Positions 44,349 to 55,396 of a DNA stretch of 64,000 nucleotides are shown in pieces. The notes beneath the pieces were generated by a model that was not told where the DNA came from, ran no database searches, and was given only the letters and a program-made list of their open reading frames with translations. The position numbers and the translations under genes are program-made. The stretch comes from Nannochloris sp. 'desiccata' (Eukaryota; Chlorophyta; Trebouxiophyceae; Chlorellales; Chlorellaceae), in the NCBI GenBank assembly GCA_019044685.2, contig JAGTXX020000009.1:1302001-1366000 (forward strand). The letters run 5' to 3'. Positions within the stretch are counted from its first letter, which is position 1. The number at the start of each line of letters is the position of its first letter.

Positions 44349-46948
44349 TCAAGATGATCTTTTAGCTGCAGAGGTCTTGGCGGCAGCAGTAGTAGTAGGA
44401 CCCGTAGCACCTCCTGCAGCAGCCTTTACTGTCTTAACTTTAGACGCAGCAGCCTTGCCAGCCTTGGCTTTCTCTTTTTCTTCATTTACTAAGGCATACG
44501 CAACTACCGTTCTTGACGGTGCCAGCACTTTCAAATACTGCCCTCTGTCATAAAACTGCCCCGCAGGATCTTGAGGACTTCCAGGCTGTGTAAAATGATC
44601 TATACTATGCCCAATTCTTCCTTTCCCGCCAAATTCTACTCCATCACTATCCAATACAGCCCGGTATTTCCCAGGAACAGGGGCAGGCACAGGCAGCCCC
44701 TCGTAATCGTCAAATGGCGATAAATTAAAAACGAATAATAAAGGCCCTCTTTCAGCGACTAAAACTTGTTTTTCATCATCCATAACCGTCACCCACTGTA
44801 ATCCCGAAGAGATATACCCGAATTTTTCATCTGCTGCCATGCATGCTGCGTCAAAAGCGTTCAATTGAGGATATCTCAAATGCTCGGAATCTACAAGACT
44901 CCATTGTCGACGGCAATATTTGTAGCTCCAATCATTGCCTTCACGAGGAAAATCCATCCATTCTGGGTGTCCAAATTCATTTCCCATAAAATTTAGGTAC
45001 GCTTCCCCGCCCAAAGCCATCGTTACAGCTCGAATCACTTTGTGCAATGACATGCCTCGATCGATTAAAGGGCTTGCTGGTTGAAGAGCACTCATTCCAC
45101 TGTACATTTCAGCACCCATAAGCCTGAAAGCAATCGTTTGATCACCAACTAGCGCTTGATCGTGACTTTCAGCGTAGGCTACCGTCTTTTCTGTATACCG
45201 TCTATTGCATAGTACCGAAACAATTTGACTCGGTTTCCAGTCTTCATCTCTGGTATGTTTCAACAATTTGATCCAAAAATCAGGGATTCCCATACCTAAT
45301 CTATAATCAAAACCACCTCCACACTCTTCTACAGGTCGTCCAAGTGCAGGCATGCCAGAGACATCTTCGGCCACCGTCAACGCTTCCTTGTGCAATGAGT
45401 GAATCAATTTATTCGCCAACATGAGGTACACCACCGCATCAACGTTTGTAGATGGAGAGCAGTACTCTGCGTAATTACCAGAAAACCCAACATCAATACC
45501 GTGGTGATGGTACAACATGGAAGTGACCCCGTCAAATCTAAACCCGTCAAATTGGTACTCATCCATCCAGTACCGTATATTAGAAAGTAAGTACCGAAGG
45601 ACTTCATAACAACTGTAATCGAAAAGTTTAGAATCCCATTGACGGTGATAGCCAGCATCGCCTTGTAGGAAGTAATTGGCGCCACGGCCTTGACCAAAAT
45701 CAAAACCAGCCAGCCCGTCATCAGCGTTGCTGGAAATGTGGGAGTGTACGACATCGAGTAATACGACAAGGCCGAGGCGATGGGCTTCATCGACAAGTGC
45801 TTTGAGTTCTTCAGGGGTACCGGAACGGGAAGAAACGGCGAAAGGGTTGGTGACATGGTACCCGAAGGAGCCGTAGTAGGCATGTTCTTGTATTGCCATG
45901 AGTTGGATGGCATTGTAGCCTAGTTTGTGGATGCGAGGGAGAACGTTGTCTGTAAAGAGAGACAGAGGGGGAATAATAATAAATTCATTTAATTAAATAC
46001 TGGAATTGGGCTCTCTCCCACCCCCCCCCACCACCCCACCCACCCACCACCACCAAAAAAATAAAAGTTTTAATGGCAAAAAAACAAGAGCGGGACGGGG
46101 GTTGGCAAGGATGAACATAATTAAAGAAAAAGTACTACTCTAGTATGATTTTCTTTACCTTTAAAATAGATATAGCTGGCAACACCTTCATTTTCTGAAG
46201 ACATACCCACATGCGCTTCATAAATTTTCAAAGAACCGGGCTTTTGAGGCCTTGTATGTTTGGGTTTATATTTTTCATTAGCGGGAGGGTCCCAATGAAT
46301 GCCGTCGAATTTAGCGCCCATGACGCCCTCAGGCACTGTAGCCCATTTAATCCATGCAGGTAAGCGGTCTACCCACCACCCACCAGGGTGTTGAAGGCGG
46401 ATTTTCACTCTGCTACCGTGAGCGATCGCGGGTGCCCCAGTGGTGGGGTCATCGGGAAGCTCCACCGACCACACCCCAAAATCATCTTTTGTCATCCACG
46501 TACCAGCCCAGCCATTAAAATCTCCGATAAGTTGTGCAGATTCTGCACCCGGAGCCCATTCTCGGTAGATAGTACGCCCATTTTCGCGAGTAATACCGAA
46601 TTTTTTATGGCCTAAAGCGAAATTTTCAAGGCTGCCTTCGTATTCGGTGATGTTGTTCAGAGTGCGTTGGTATTGAGACCAGCGATAGTTGAGATGGCCT
46701 TCATGGGGGGCAAGTTGAGCATCTAAATCAATGATGGCTTGAGGGCCTGGGTCTTCGGTACGAGAAGAAGAAGAAGAGCCAGCAGCAGCAGGGATTGAGG
46801 CGTGCGGGCGGCTGAATGGTGCCTTCCAAGGGGGGGAATGGCCCCTACCAAGCTGACCAGGAACCATACGCCCTTTGGAAATTAAGTTTGGTCGTTGTTT
46901 TTGGCGGCTATGCGGTGTGCAAGTTGGCACAAGGGTGGCCGAGCTCAT
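44349..46948 (-). CDS. Starch branching enzyme (GH13)
   Basis: Alpha-1,4-glucan branching enzyme that creates alpha-1,6 branches in starch, 796 residues. Exons are 46159-46948 and 44349-45949, split in an Asp codon so that YIYFKDNVLPRIHKLGYNA is continuous. The N-terminal 60 residues are Ser, Arg and Pro-rich, a probable plastid transit peptide. A CBM48 region includes GHKKFGITRENGRTIYREWAP. The catalytic barrel shows VLLDVVHSHISSN, the nucleophile Asp in DGFRFDGVTSML, the acid Glu in LTVAEDVSGMP, and AYAESHDQALVGD. An Ala/Lys/Thr-rich tail after the beta domain is unusual. The 209-bp intron holds a long C/A-rich tract. Confidence 0.95.
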
Positions 46949-48507
46949 GCTGGCTTTGCTGACCCTTTGTGATCAAGTTTGAAACTTAGTTTCAACTGAT
47001 CGTGCGCCGATGCAAGAGTGCAGTCCGCGGTTCCTCTCGAATTCGATATGAAATTGGAGAATTGGTTATGTTACATCGATCTTTTATGGCTCTGTTATTT
47101 CTGGCAAGCCTAAATCAGCGTCCAAAAAAAGTGCTGAAGCTTCAAAGTTGTCCACAAAAGTCATTTCATAAAAAATTTTGTTCTAGGAAACAAAATCCTT
47201 CCTTGGAAAAATCGTAGGAAACTATGTAAAGCCTTCAGCACGCCAATGTTGCTAAAATAATACAAAATTTTGTTTCCCAGAGAAAGAGAAGCGATAGCAG
47301 CGTCTGCAGTGATCGAAAAACGCAATGATCACAAGGTCACTGCAGCCCCTTGCATGGAAAGCTTGTGGCACCTCTGTAACCTCTCTGCGTAAAATTAATT
47401 ATCACTTTACGCTGGCACCGTTAAAATTGGATATAGGAGCAGCTTGAAAAAAAAGTTAACAGCCCGGCCAGCCAGCCGCGGCGAGCCTTCTCGGCGCCCG
47501 CCCTCCCTGCCCGCCTACAGGGCGATTCTGCTGGATAAGAGTCAATTACTCCTTGCACCTATAACACCCCATCTCTTTATATGCCTTTAGAAACCAGCTC
47601 TCACCTTCCTCAGGCTGCGGCCGGTTAGTAGACACTGCAGAAAACATTTGATCATTTGACAAAAAAAAAAGGTTCAGGAAACGAAATCGCTCCCTGAAAA
47701 AATCGAAAAAATCGCAGGAAACCTTTTCTCGCCTGAACCTCGCCAATGTTGCTAAAATAACTTAGACTTTTGTTTCCCAAGAGGGAGAGGCATGCGCGTT
47801 GATTCGCTTTCCACCGCCGCTTCTGCCCAGCCTGCAGCTTCCCTGCCCAGTGCGGGCTTGTCCGCCACCCCGCCCAGGCCGCGCCAGACCCTCTCCTCGG
47901 ATAAACCAAGATAAAAATATGTCTTACCCCTCTAGACTCGTCATCTCTTTCTATGCCTTTACACTACAGCCCGGACCTGCCCCGGCCACTGTAACCGACG
48001 GTTGCTGCTTCCGTCGGTTCCAAACCCACCAATGAAATAGCATAATATCGTTCAGCGGACGTTTCTCGAGGCCCGCTGTGGGGCGGAGAAGACCTCTGTG
48101 CCAACCAAACACCAAACATCCAGCCATGCTGTGCTCGGCGGCGATTGGAGGATTTTTTCATTTGTCAAGTAACTCTTGAACTGCCACGAGTTATGCTGCA
48201 CAACATTTCTATGTAAAATACCTTCGGCCACAGGATGACATCACGCGGTTTTAAAGTGCACGTAAATCATCAAAATCCACAAGATTTTTTATTTTTTTCT
48301 CGATCAAAATTAATTCTGCGCTGCATCTCTAGCAACCAGCAACAACTTTGCCACTATGTATGTTTGAACTTTATACGTGAAGATTTGCGGCCAGTAGGGT
48401 TAACTCTGCACTGCAAAGCCTCTGTTGCTTATAAATTGAATCTACATTTTTATTTTTTGAATAATGTTTATCTTGCTTCCTCACCTTGATTCAGTTCTCT
48501 GAGTATC
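46949..48507. other. 1.6 kb intergenic region with diverged direct repeats
   Basis: Divergent region between the starch branching enzyme and the ATPase gene. No supported gene. The part 47131-47965 consists of two related units (described separately). The rest is unremarkable apart from a GC-rich block near 47460-47520 and again near 47810-47900. Confidence 0.5.
47131..47965. repeat. Two diverged direct repeat units
   Basis: The 20-base string cgccaatgttgctaaaataa occurs at 47241-47260 and 47741-47760, exactly 500 bases apart. Flanking similarity extends over ttttgttt plus ccca to the right and over the a/gaaac...aatcg-rich sequence to the left. Further on, atctctttatatgccttta (47571) matches catctctttctatgccttta (47942). 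Each unit begins with a short inverted repeat (gtgctgaag/cttcagcac in the first, ggttcagg/cctgaacc in the second). This may be an old non-coding transposable element or a tandem duplication. Confidence 0.65.
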
Positions 48508-50581
48508 ATGCATTGCAGAAAGCCTCTCCCCTTCAAGCCAACAGCTCCTCGAGCGGCAACGGCAGTGGTGGCAACGCCACGCTTTGGATGTCGTCGTCTG
48601 CAACGCCCTTGTTCAACACAAGTTTGTGGCCGGCGTTCCCAGTCTAGTTATCCCAAGCTGCCCTCCATCTTTCCAAGGGACCTTAAGCGGAGTATTCTAA
48701 GTACAGTAGCACACATTCCACGTGCCGCCAAAGAGGATGATGCTATTGCTCCTGCTGGCCAACCACACATGCCTGAAGAGTGGCCCGATTTTTCGAAGAT
48801 GGAAATAGATCCAGACATCGAGAACAACTTCTTCAACCGTAAGGAGGAGTATGACATGATCATTGAACACTTAAATGGCACACCCAAAGTATCTCTTCTG
48901 CTACTTGGCCCCAAGAATAGTGGAAAGTCGGTAAGTTATGCCAACGTCAGTTGAGCATCAGCACAGTCACCGCTTTGACACACTGTACATTTCTCTCATT
49001 CATTTTAACATGGGATTCTCAAACCTGAACCATGCAGGCATTATTGAAGTCGATTATAGAGAAAGAAAAGTCGCGTGTGATTTATTTAAACTGTGGCCGC
49101 AAAGATGTCCCGACCCCAGAGTTCATGGCAATGGAACTGCGTAACCTGGCACGCAATTTCCCTTCACAGCTGGACATGAAGTTTATTAAGTTACTTGCTT
49201 CCCAATTGGACCCCCTTTCCAAGCTTTATACTATGTTTTACCCTGACCAGAAAAAACAAATCACTACCGCTGCCACCTCCACAGAGGCCGTTTTTAAAGC
49301 AGTTTTTGAAGAATTTTTCCCCGATGATAAGGCAACCGACTTGAAGGCTGTCATTGATACATACGATTTTCTTTTACAGAACATACCGCCTGGGCAAAAG
49401 AAGCCTGCTATTGTTATCGGTGCGCTGCTTCAATAGTGATATTATTCCCGCCGTCAATTTCACTTCCCTTCCTTCTGTTTTTAATAAAATCCTTCTTTTC
49501 CTCCAATTTATTGTGCAGATGAGGTTAATGCCTTGACTGTGGAAACATAAAGATGCGGTGGCATTGAAACAGTTACTAGATTTTATTAAGCGCAGTTGCA
49601 AGGAAGAACACTTGGCACACGTAATTCTTGCCACCTCAGAGGTTTTTTTGGTCTCGTGGCTGGAATCACGTAGGTGTTTTTCATTTCCATTATCATGAAT
49701 ATCGACAAAGACTGTTTTTCGTATTGCTAACTAATATCTGTTTAATAATGGTTGCAGAGGGCTTTGAGGAGAATGTGCGTGATGACCAAGTGTTGGGTGA
49801 TCTGACGAGCGCCGAGGCGTTTGTGTATCTTTGTGGCGGCAAAGTGCTCAACAGGAATGGGGTTGTGGAAGCTTGGCCAGGCTTGATAGCTCAATCTAAA
49901 GAGACTAAAAAGCTGGGCATGACACCAGAGGATTGGAAGAAAGTGTGGTCAGTGTGTGGTGGCAACATTCAACTTCTCAAAGTTTGTGTTGGCTACGCCA
50001 AGCAGTCCAAGAGCTGGGAAGAAGGTAAGAAACTTCTAGTGCTTTTGTACTCTTGTTTATTGCCAAATAATTAATCCCAAGATGTGTTTGCTTGTTATTT
50101 CTTGCTTGCAGGTGTGGCTAAAGTATTGTTAAAGCCTAGCATGGCCGTCACGAAAGCTTTGGAATACCCAGAGTTAATTGATCCTCTGGTTGGCAGCGGT
50201 GGCCCTCGTCTCTGGGAAGCAAAACACTACAAATCAGTGCTGCGCCTCATTGCTGCAAGCCCCTACTACGCTGTTCGTCGAAAGGAGGTACATGCTGCGC
50301 TAAAGGATATTCCTGAAAACGTCACAGCTGCTCAAGTGCTGCTGTCCATGGTGGAATTTAATGTCTTATCTCTGCGGCCCTACACGGAGATGGCTAAAGA
50401 TATTCCCAGGGAGGCGTTCTTTAAGAAGGTTGGAAGGAAGGAGAAGCAGGACAATGTGGTGACCATGCCTTCGCCAGCACACCTTGCTGCGGTTCTTGAA
50501 CTAGATGTGGAGTTGGAGGAGGAGCAAGAGGAACTCGAAAGCGTAGAAGCTGACGAGGAGAATAGTCAAGCAAACAGCTGA
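48508..50581 (+). CDS. P-loop (archaeal-type) ATPase with frame disruption
   Basis: STAND/AAA-like P-loop ATPase of the archaeal-ATPase type found in plants and algae. Five exons: 48508-48930, 49038-49419, 49519-49669, 49758-50024 and 50112-50581, about 563 residues. Walker A is LLLGPKNSGKS and Walker B is PAIVIDEVNAL, the latter created by splicing exons 2 and 3. In exon 3 the frame entered from exon 2 hits TAA eleven codons in. The family sequence HKDAVALKQLLDFIKRSCKE resumes in the frame one base on. Exon 3 is 151 bases where 150 would keep phase on both sides, so one extra base is implied. The rest (EGFEENVRDDQVLGDLT onward) is intact. It is either a sequencing error or a recently broken allele. 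Confidence 0.75.
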
Positions 50582-51152
50582 ATCAACACCGTTAATTTGC
50601 ACTGCATTCGTCTGCCAACATAAATAGGACAGAATTTGGGAAGGCTTGAAAGCTCGTCAGCTTTTTACCGCTTTATGCATTTTGTAAACTAATTTTCTAT
50701 TTCCAGTTGCATTTCGTTTTTTTAATTTGCATGTGTACATATATAGAATGTAAAGCACCACTGTTATTAGTCAAATTATGGTTACACGCAGTGTGATAAT
50801 GGAAAGAAAAAAATATTGCACCACTGCTACGCCACCGCTGCTGCCAAAGATTACGGCCATAAGTTGGTCTAAGAGCGAGCATCGCCAGTTTGCCAAGGGT
50901 CTGTTGTGCTTTCCAGAAGTTTTAAAGGAATGCTCCATCCCGTTTCCTAGTGCGTTTCTCACTGGTGCCAAATAGCCACGCTGTGGTCATGATCTTTGGC
51001 AGGGGCAGCGCTGCCAGCCGGAAATTATTGAATTTTAGGTTTTGAAACTCGCAGAGAAATGCATATGGAACAACATTTGAGATAGAAAGAAAAGAAAAAA
51101 AGAAAAGAATACCGTCGTAACCGACAACAACTATTTAGTCTATAGCTTTATT
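50582..51152. other. Convergent intergenic region, no gene seen
   Basis: About 570 bp between the ends of the ATPase and GH9 genes. An open stretch of 65 codons near 50778 lacks any motif and overlaps another on the opposite strand, so I do not call it. Confidence 0.45.
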
Positions 51153-53136
51153 TTATGCACTTTGATGCCAAAGGCCAGCTAATGCGCTTGCAAATCCTGC
51201 ATTATAGTCTGTAGCAGGCTCATTGCCATTAATATTGGACCTTAAATCAGTGTAACTATTATCAGGATCGACTGGATTCACAGCAACGCCCTCTGGACCT
51301 CCAACGAGCGCTCCGTATATAATCTGAGGATTCGCGCTCGGAGTGCTATATTGAGCCCAACCACAGGGAGCAGGCAAATCAGGGCAGGATGCTCCTCCAT
51401 GATGTGGTTGCAAAGGATACATAGATCCATACCCTACCACATAACTACGTTCAGTGCTTCCTAAAGCGTAGTCAAGCTGTTGTTGAGCAAAGGCCAGCTC
51501 AGCGGCTTTTTGATTGGGATCTGGGTTGTTCTTTGCATGCATGACTGCTACCATTGCAGCAGTGGTAGAGTAGCGTAAGTTACCCCATTTACTCCAAGAA
51601 GGATACGCCATCCCTTTTGGGGTCCTGACAACTGAAAAGAATCCGTCTGGATTCAACCACGCTCTTAAAAATTGATCATTCATATATGAACGATAAACCT
51701 CAACCCCTGGAACATTAGCAGCTCCGGAATCAGAGAGAGAAACCAACATTGCAGCGGCAGGAGCCCATTTGGAGTCCCAGCAAGGGTACGGGTTGGAACT
51801 TTCCCTTTCCCAGTAGAACTGTGCAGCGGTGAGATACTTTTCAGCATCTCCTGTTGCTCGATAGAGCCATGCAGCTCCCCATGCCATATCGTCTGCCCAG
51901 TCAGTACTCGGGTAGACAGCTGTAGCGATAGGGTAGACTAAACTATATAGACCCTCGCTCTGTGTTCCCCAATCCCACAGCTCTACTGCTTTATTCTTTA
52001 AATTCTCCGCATAGGAGTAGTCGACTTCGACATACACCATGGATGCGGCAGCGAGCGCGGCAGCGACTGAGCCAAGTAAGTCTGCTTGGTTTGTGGCTTG
52101 AGTGTATATGAATTGATCACGTGGCAGTGTATTTATAGGATATTGACTCGGACGGCCCCAGAATTGGTGATCTATATCTGCCTCTCCAATTTGACCGACA
52201 TATGAATATGGCCCTGTATAGCTATTTAGTAGATAATCCACGGCAGGTCGAAGCGTATCACGTGCAGTATTTAATTGACCATTTCCAGCATACGCGTCGC
52301 GATATTCGACTAAACCCCATGCGAGAAAGGAGACAGCACCAGATAAGGGGAAGTTGCATTTGAGGGTGTCACCAGCATCGTAGTACCCTGGTTGAACTGG
52401 GTCGGTAAGTAGGGACGAGGTGATCCAGGGGATGGGATAGCCTGAAGTGGGGATTTCACCAGCACGCTGGGCTTGGTAATACTTCCAGGCCAAACTTAAA
52501 ACTTCGGCATATTTCTCTTTGCCGGCGGGAAGAGGGGAAGGGCCATAAGGCGGTGGTGGGGAAGGTGGTGGGGGACGGGGTGGTGGGGGACGGGGTGGGG
52601 GAGGGCTTTTACGTGGAGGTGGTGGGCGTTTTTTAGGCGGTGGAGGGGAGCGTTTTTTAAATGGTGGTGGTGGTGGTGGTGGGCGCCTTCTTGGTGGTGG
52701 TGGTCGCCTGCGAGGTGGTGGTGGTTTCTTCTTTTTCTTCAAGAGACTCCGTCCGGCAGTGGAATCGGAGCTACTAGTTTGTTCATCAAGCTCACTCCAT
52801 AGTACAATAGCTTCCTTTTTGGCAATATGTTCTTCTATACGAGAGACTAGTCGGTTTTGGGAGAGCTGAGATTGCGCTGTGAAGTTTGCAGAGAGTGAAA
52901 ATGCCAACTTGACAGCACGGTCGTGGATTGCAGCCGGAGATGATAATCTAGCCTGCACGGCTGAGACTTCTTCGGCGCTCTGCATATAAAGAGATACACT
53001 ATGTTTTATAATATCTTCAAGATGCACGTATTTCATTTTCCTGCTTAAAATGTGTCGTGCTACTTACCTGAGCATTTGCCATGACAAGAAGCAATGACAA
53101 GACTGCAAGGCAGCAAACGGTAAGCGTTTTTCGCAT
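51153..53136 (-). CDS. GH9 endoglucanase with cationic polyproline linker
   Basis: Secreted glycoside hydrolase family 9 cellulase, 631 residues. Exon 1 (53068-53136) encodes exactly a signal peptide (MRKTLTVCCLAVLSLLLVMA, then NAQ). Exon 2 (51153-52979) starts SAEEVSAVQARL. A helical region of about 75 residues follows, then a linker of about 70 residues of PPPP blocks alternating with KKKKK, RRR, KK and RK. The catalytic domain has the nucleophile/base block PGYYDAGDTLKCNFPLS and the acid Glu in NGNEPATDYNAGFA, with SYVVGYGSMYPLQPHH before it. The linker is Hyp-type but unusually basic. The ATG at 53036 in the second exon's frame is intronic and not the start. Confidence 0.92.
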
Positions 53137-53610
53137 AATGCGTGAAGTTACTATGCCGACCGAGAGTTTACTGTAGGCTCCAAGCCTACAATTTTGCTTG
53201 TTTACAAGATAGCGAAACCAAATTGATTACTTCAATCAATCAGGCAATGCAAGGTATGTTAAACAAGCTCACGTTATCAACAATTTTGAAAAGTTTCTAT
53301 TAATGCAATATCATCGTGGCCGGTGTGCACGCAGATATTTTCACAAAAAAGAAACTTTCTTGGAGACAGGCAGACCGCCGGCGGGCAGGCACAATGGCCT
53401 TACCGGAGCAACTCTCGGAGTCTGCCATTGCCAGCAGTTCCTTTTCAGTTCAGTTTAAGGACATACTTCAAGTGCAAGGCCTGGTAATGAAACAACCCAA
53501 AATCAAAGAAAGAGTATAATTACACGTCAAGCGAAAAAGAAAAGAAAAGCATTTAAAATTCTCCATCAAATAATAAGTTATTATCTTCCCTGGCATTTCC
53601 AACCCTTTTG
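53137..53610. other. Intergenic region, no gene seen
   Basis: About 470 bp holding the GH9 promoter and the 3' UTR of the leftward AAAP gene. A short plus-strand open stretch (53316-53519) has no motif support. Confidence 0.4.
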
Positions 53611-55148
53611 TTATTTTTTACTAAACAACAAGGTATTCAACACCCCAACCACTCCCATCAGCAACCCTAATCCCACACATACCCATCCTAACACTCTACT
53701 TGTCATACTAGACCCCTCCACTTTTGCTACCAAGGCTCCAGGTAAGATATACGCCAAAAACACAGCTGCCGTTGCGCCTGTGAGACTCATAGCTGTCCAC
53801 ACTGAAGGAAACATGATAGACACAATATATTGCACAAGCAGAATTCCATAGCTAATAACGTAAAACCCAGATCCAGAGACCATTTCCACGTTAAACACAG
53901 CTTTGGTAATGGTCTCTCGTAATGCCCAATTAAGCATTGCAAAGGTGCTCATCAGACACAAGCAGTACCCAGCTCTTATAAAGAAACACAGGCCAGCTGC
54001 CATCGCTTCAGGAACGTATTTCGCTACAGATTCCGGGGTCAAATTCAAAAGAATGTTATCTTTGGTGTCGGAGCCGAAAAGAAGGACACCACTTGCAGCG
54101 ACAGCTGTAAACAGAGCTGTGCAGATGATCAGCGCTCGGCGGGTAACCATCATTATCCTTCTTTCGGTGAGCCTTTCCAAACTTCTCGCCACGGGGAGAA
54201 GGTTATAATGACACACATACGACATCGTAATGACGGGTAATACTGCTAATAAGTTGATAACAATGTGCATAGGGGAATCGCCAAGCATGGCTTTGGTAGG
54301 CAACCACTGGAAATTACCGAGCTGGCCTTGAAAAATTGCTGCCACTGCTAAACCGACCACACTTGTAACAAATAGCCCCGCAACTCCCACTGCTGCAGTT
54401 GACATGGGTGCGAGAAGACTTAGATTACGGAGAGAAAGCAATGGAGCCAGGCAAAGCAGGCATAGCATGGCCATGACAAAGGGACGGGACACCCAAAACA
54501 CGGAAGGATCATGGATGCCTATTAAGTTAGTTATTAAGCCGCTATAATCTGGCGCTACGCCACATAAAACATCCCCGATGATAATTAAATAGATAATCAT
54601 GCTTCCAGAGTTGTTAATAATGATGGCAGCTTGCAGTGCTGCTGAGCCTGCTGTGCCAAAAAGCGTGCGGGCCAGTTCAGCGTAAGAATAACATTTTGTG
54701 GACTCTGCTGCTTTGATAAGGGCAGATAAAGAGAAGAAAGAAAGGCCGAATACGATGGAAAGTAAAGTAAAGCCGAGGACGAGGCCAAGGGTGGCAAAGG
54801 CTCGAGGTAGGGCCATGATACCAGCTCCTGTGTTTTGGGGGAAAAGAGAAAAGGCAGGTTGGCGGCAATGAGATGGAAAAACATTTTTTAACTTGGTACC
54901 TATTTCAAACATAGATGAGATTAGCTCAGAGATCAAATAAACTCACCGATGATTGTGGCTGCTAGGGTGGCTGTTGCTTGATTGAGTCTGACATCTCCAC
55001 GAAGCGGCTCGCCTCCATCAGAGACAATCGACTGACTGCGACCACTAGCTGCCAAGTCGCATGTTATATCGTTAATACTGGCATTTTCAGGTTGTATCTG
55101 GGTGTCGGACAGCAATGGTTCTTCTATATCCGCGTTATTTCTAGGCAT
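53611..55148 (-). CDS. AAAP-family amino acid transporter (copy 2)
   Basis: Amino acid/auxin permease family transporter, 472 residues. Exon 1 (54947-55148) encodes a soluble N-terminus, MPRNNADIEEPLLSDTQIQ to ATATLAATIIG. Exon 2 (53611-54827) begins AGIMALPRAFATLGL, the conserved first-helix motif of the family, split by the intron in a Gly codon. About eleven hydrophobic segments follow, including IINNSGSMIIYLIIIGDVL and AVLPVITMSYVCHYNLLPV. The cytosolic N-terminus EEPLLSD looks like an acidic dileucine sorting signal (vacuolar or endosomal targeting). Both copies have one intron near the soluble/helix boundary, here with a normal GT donor. Confidence 0.9.
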
Positions 55149-55396
55149 TGTGGCTCAATTTGTGCAATTATTAGAGATCGAGTTAGGGTTTCAATATGGT
55201 TGCATCACGCCTTTCAAAACCTTTCAGTGTGCTTTGCTGTGTGTCCTTGACTAACAGCCATGAATTACAAATAAACTGAGTACACAATATAATAACCTAC
55301 AAATTTCAAGAGAATAAGCCAATTTCTGTTCATTTAGTCTTTTGATTTAGCGCCCTCGAAAACAGAGCTGCGCTGAGAGCCTTTCTCCACCTCCTT

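Noticed and set aside
47652..47909. Minus-strand ORF in the repeat region as a gene
   Set aside because: It overlaps the direct repeat, has no motif, and is not preserved in the other repeat unit.
49540..49560. A 14-bp intron to repair the ATPase frame
   Set aside because: Implausibly short, and removing it does not restore the phase needed at the next junction.
50778..50975. 65-codon ORF after the ATPase
   Set aside because: No motif, and an equally long ORF exists on the other strand.
53036..53067. GH9 start at the ATG at 53036, or a tiny intron ending just before it
   Set aside because: The implied intron would be about 27 bp and out of phase. The acceptor at 52980 gives phase 0 directly after a good signal peptide.
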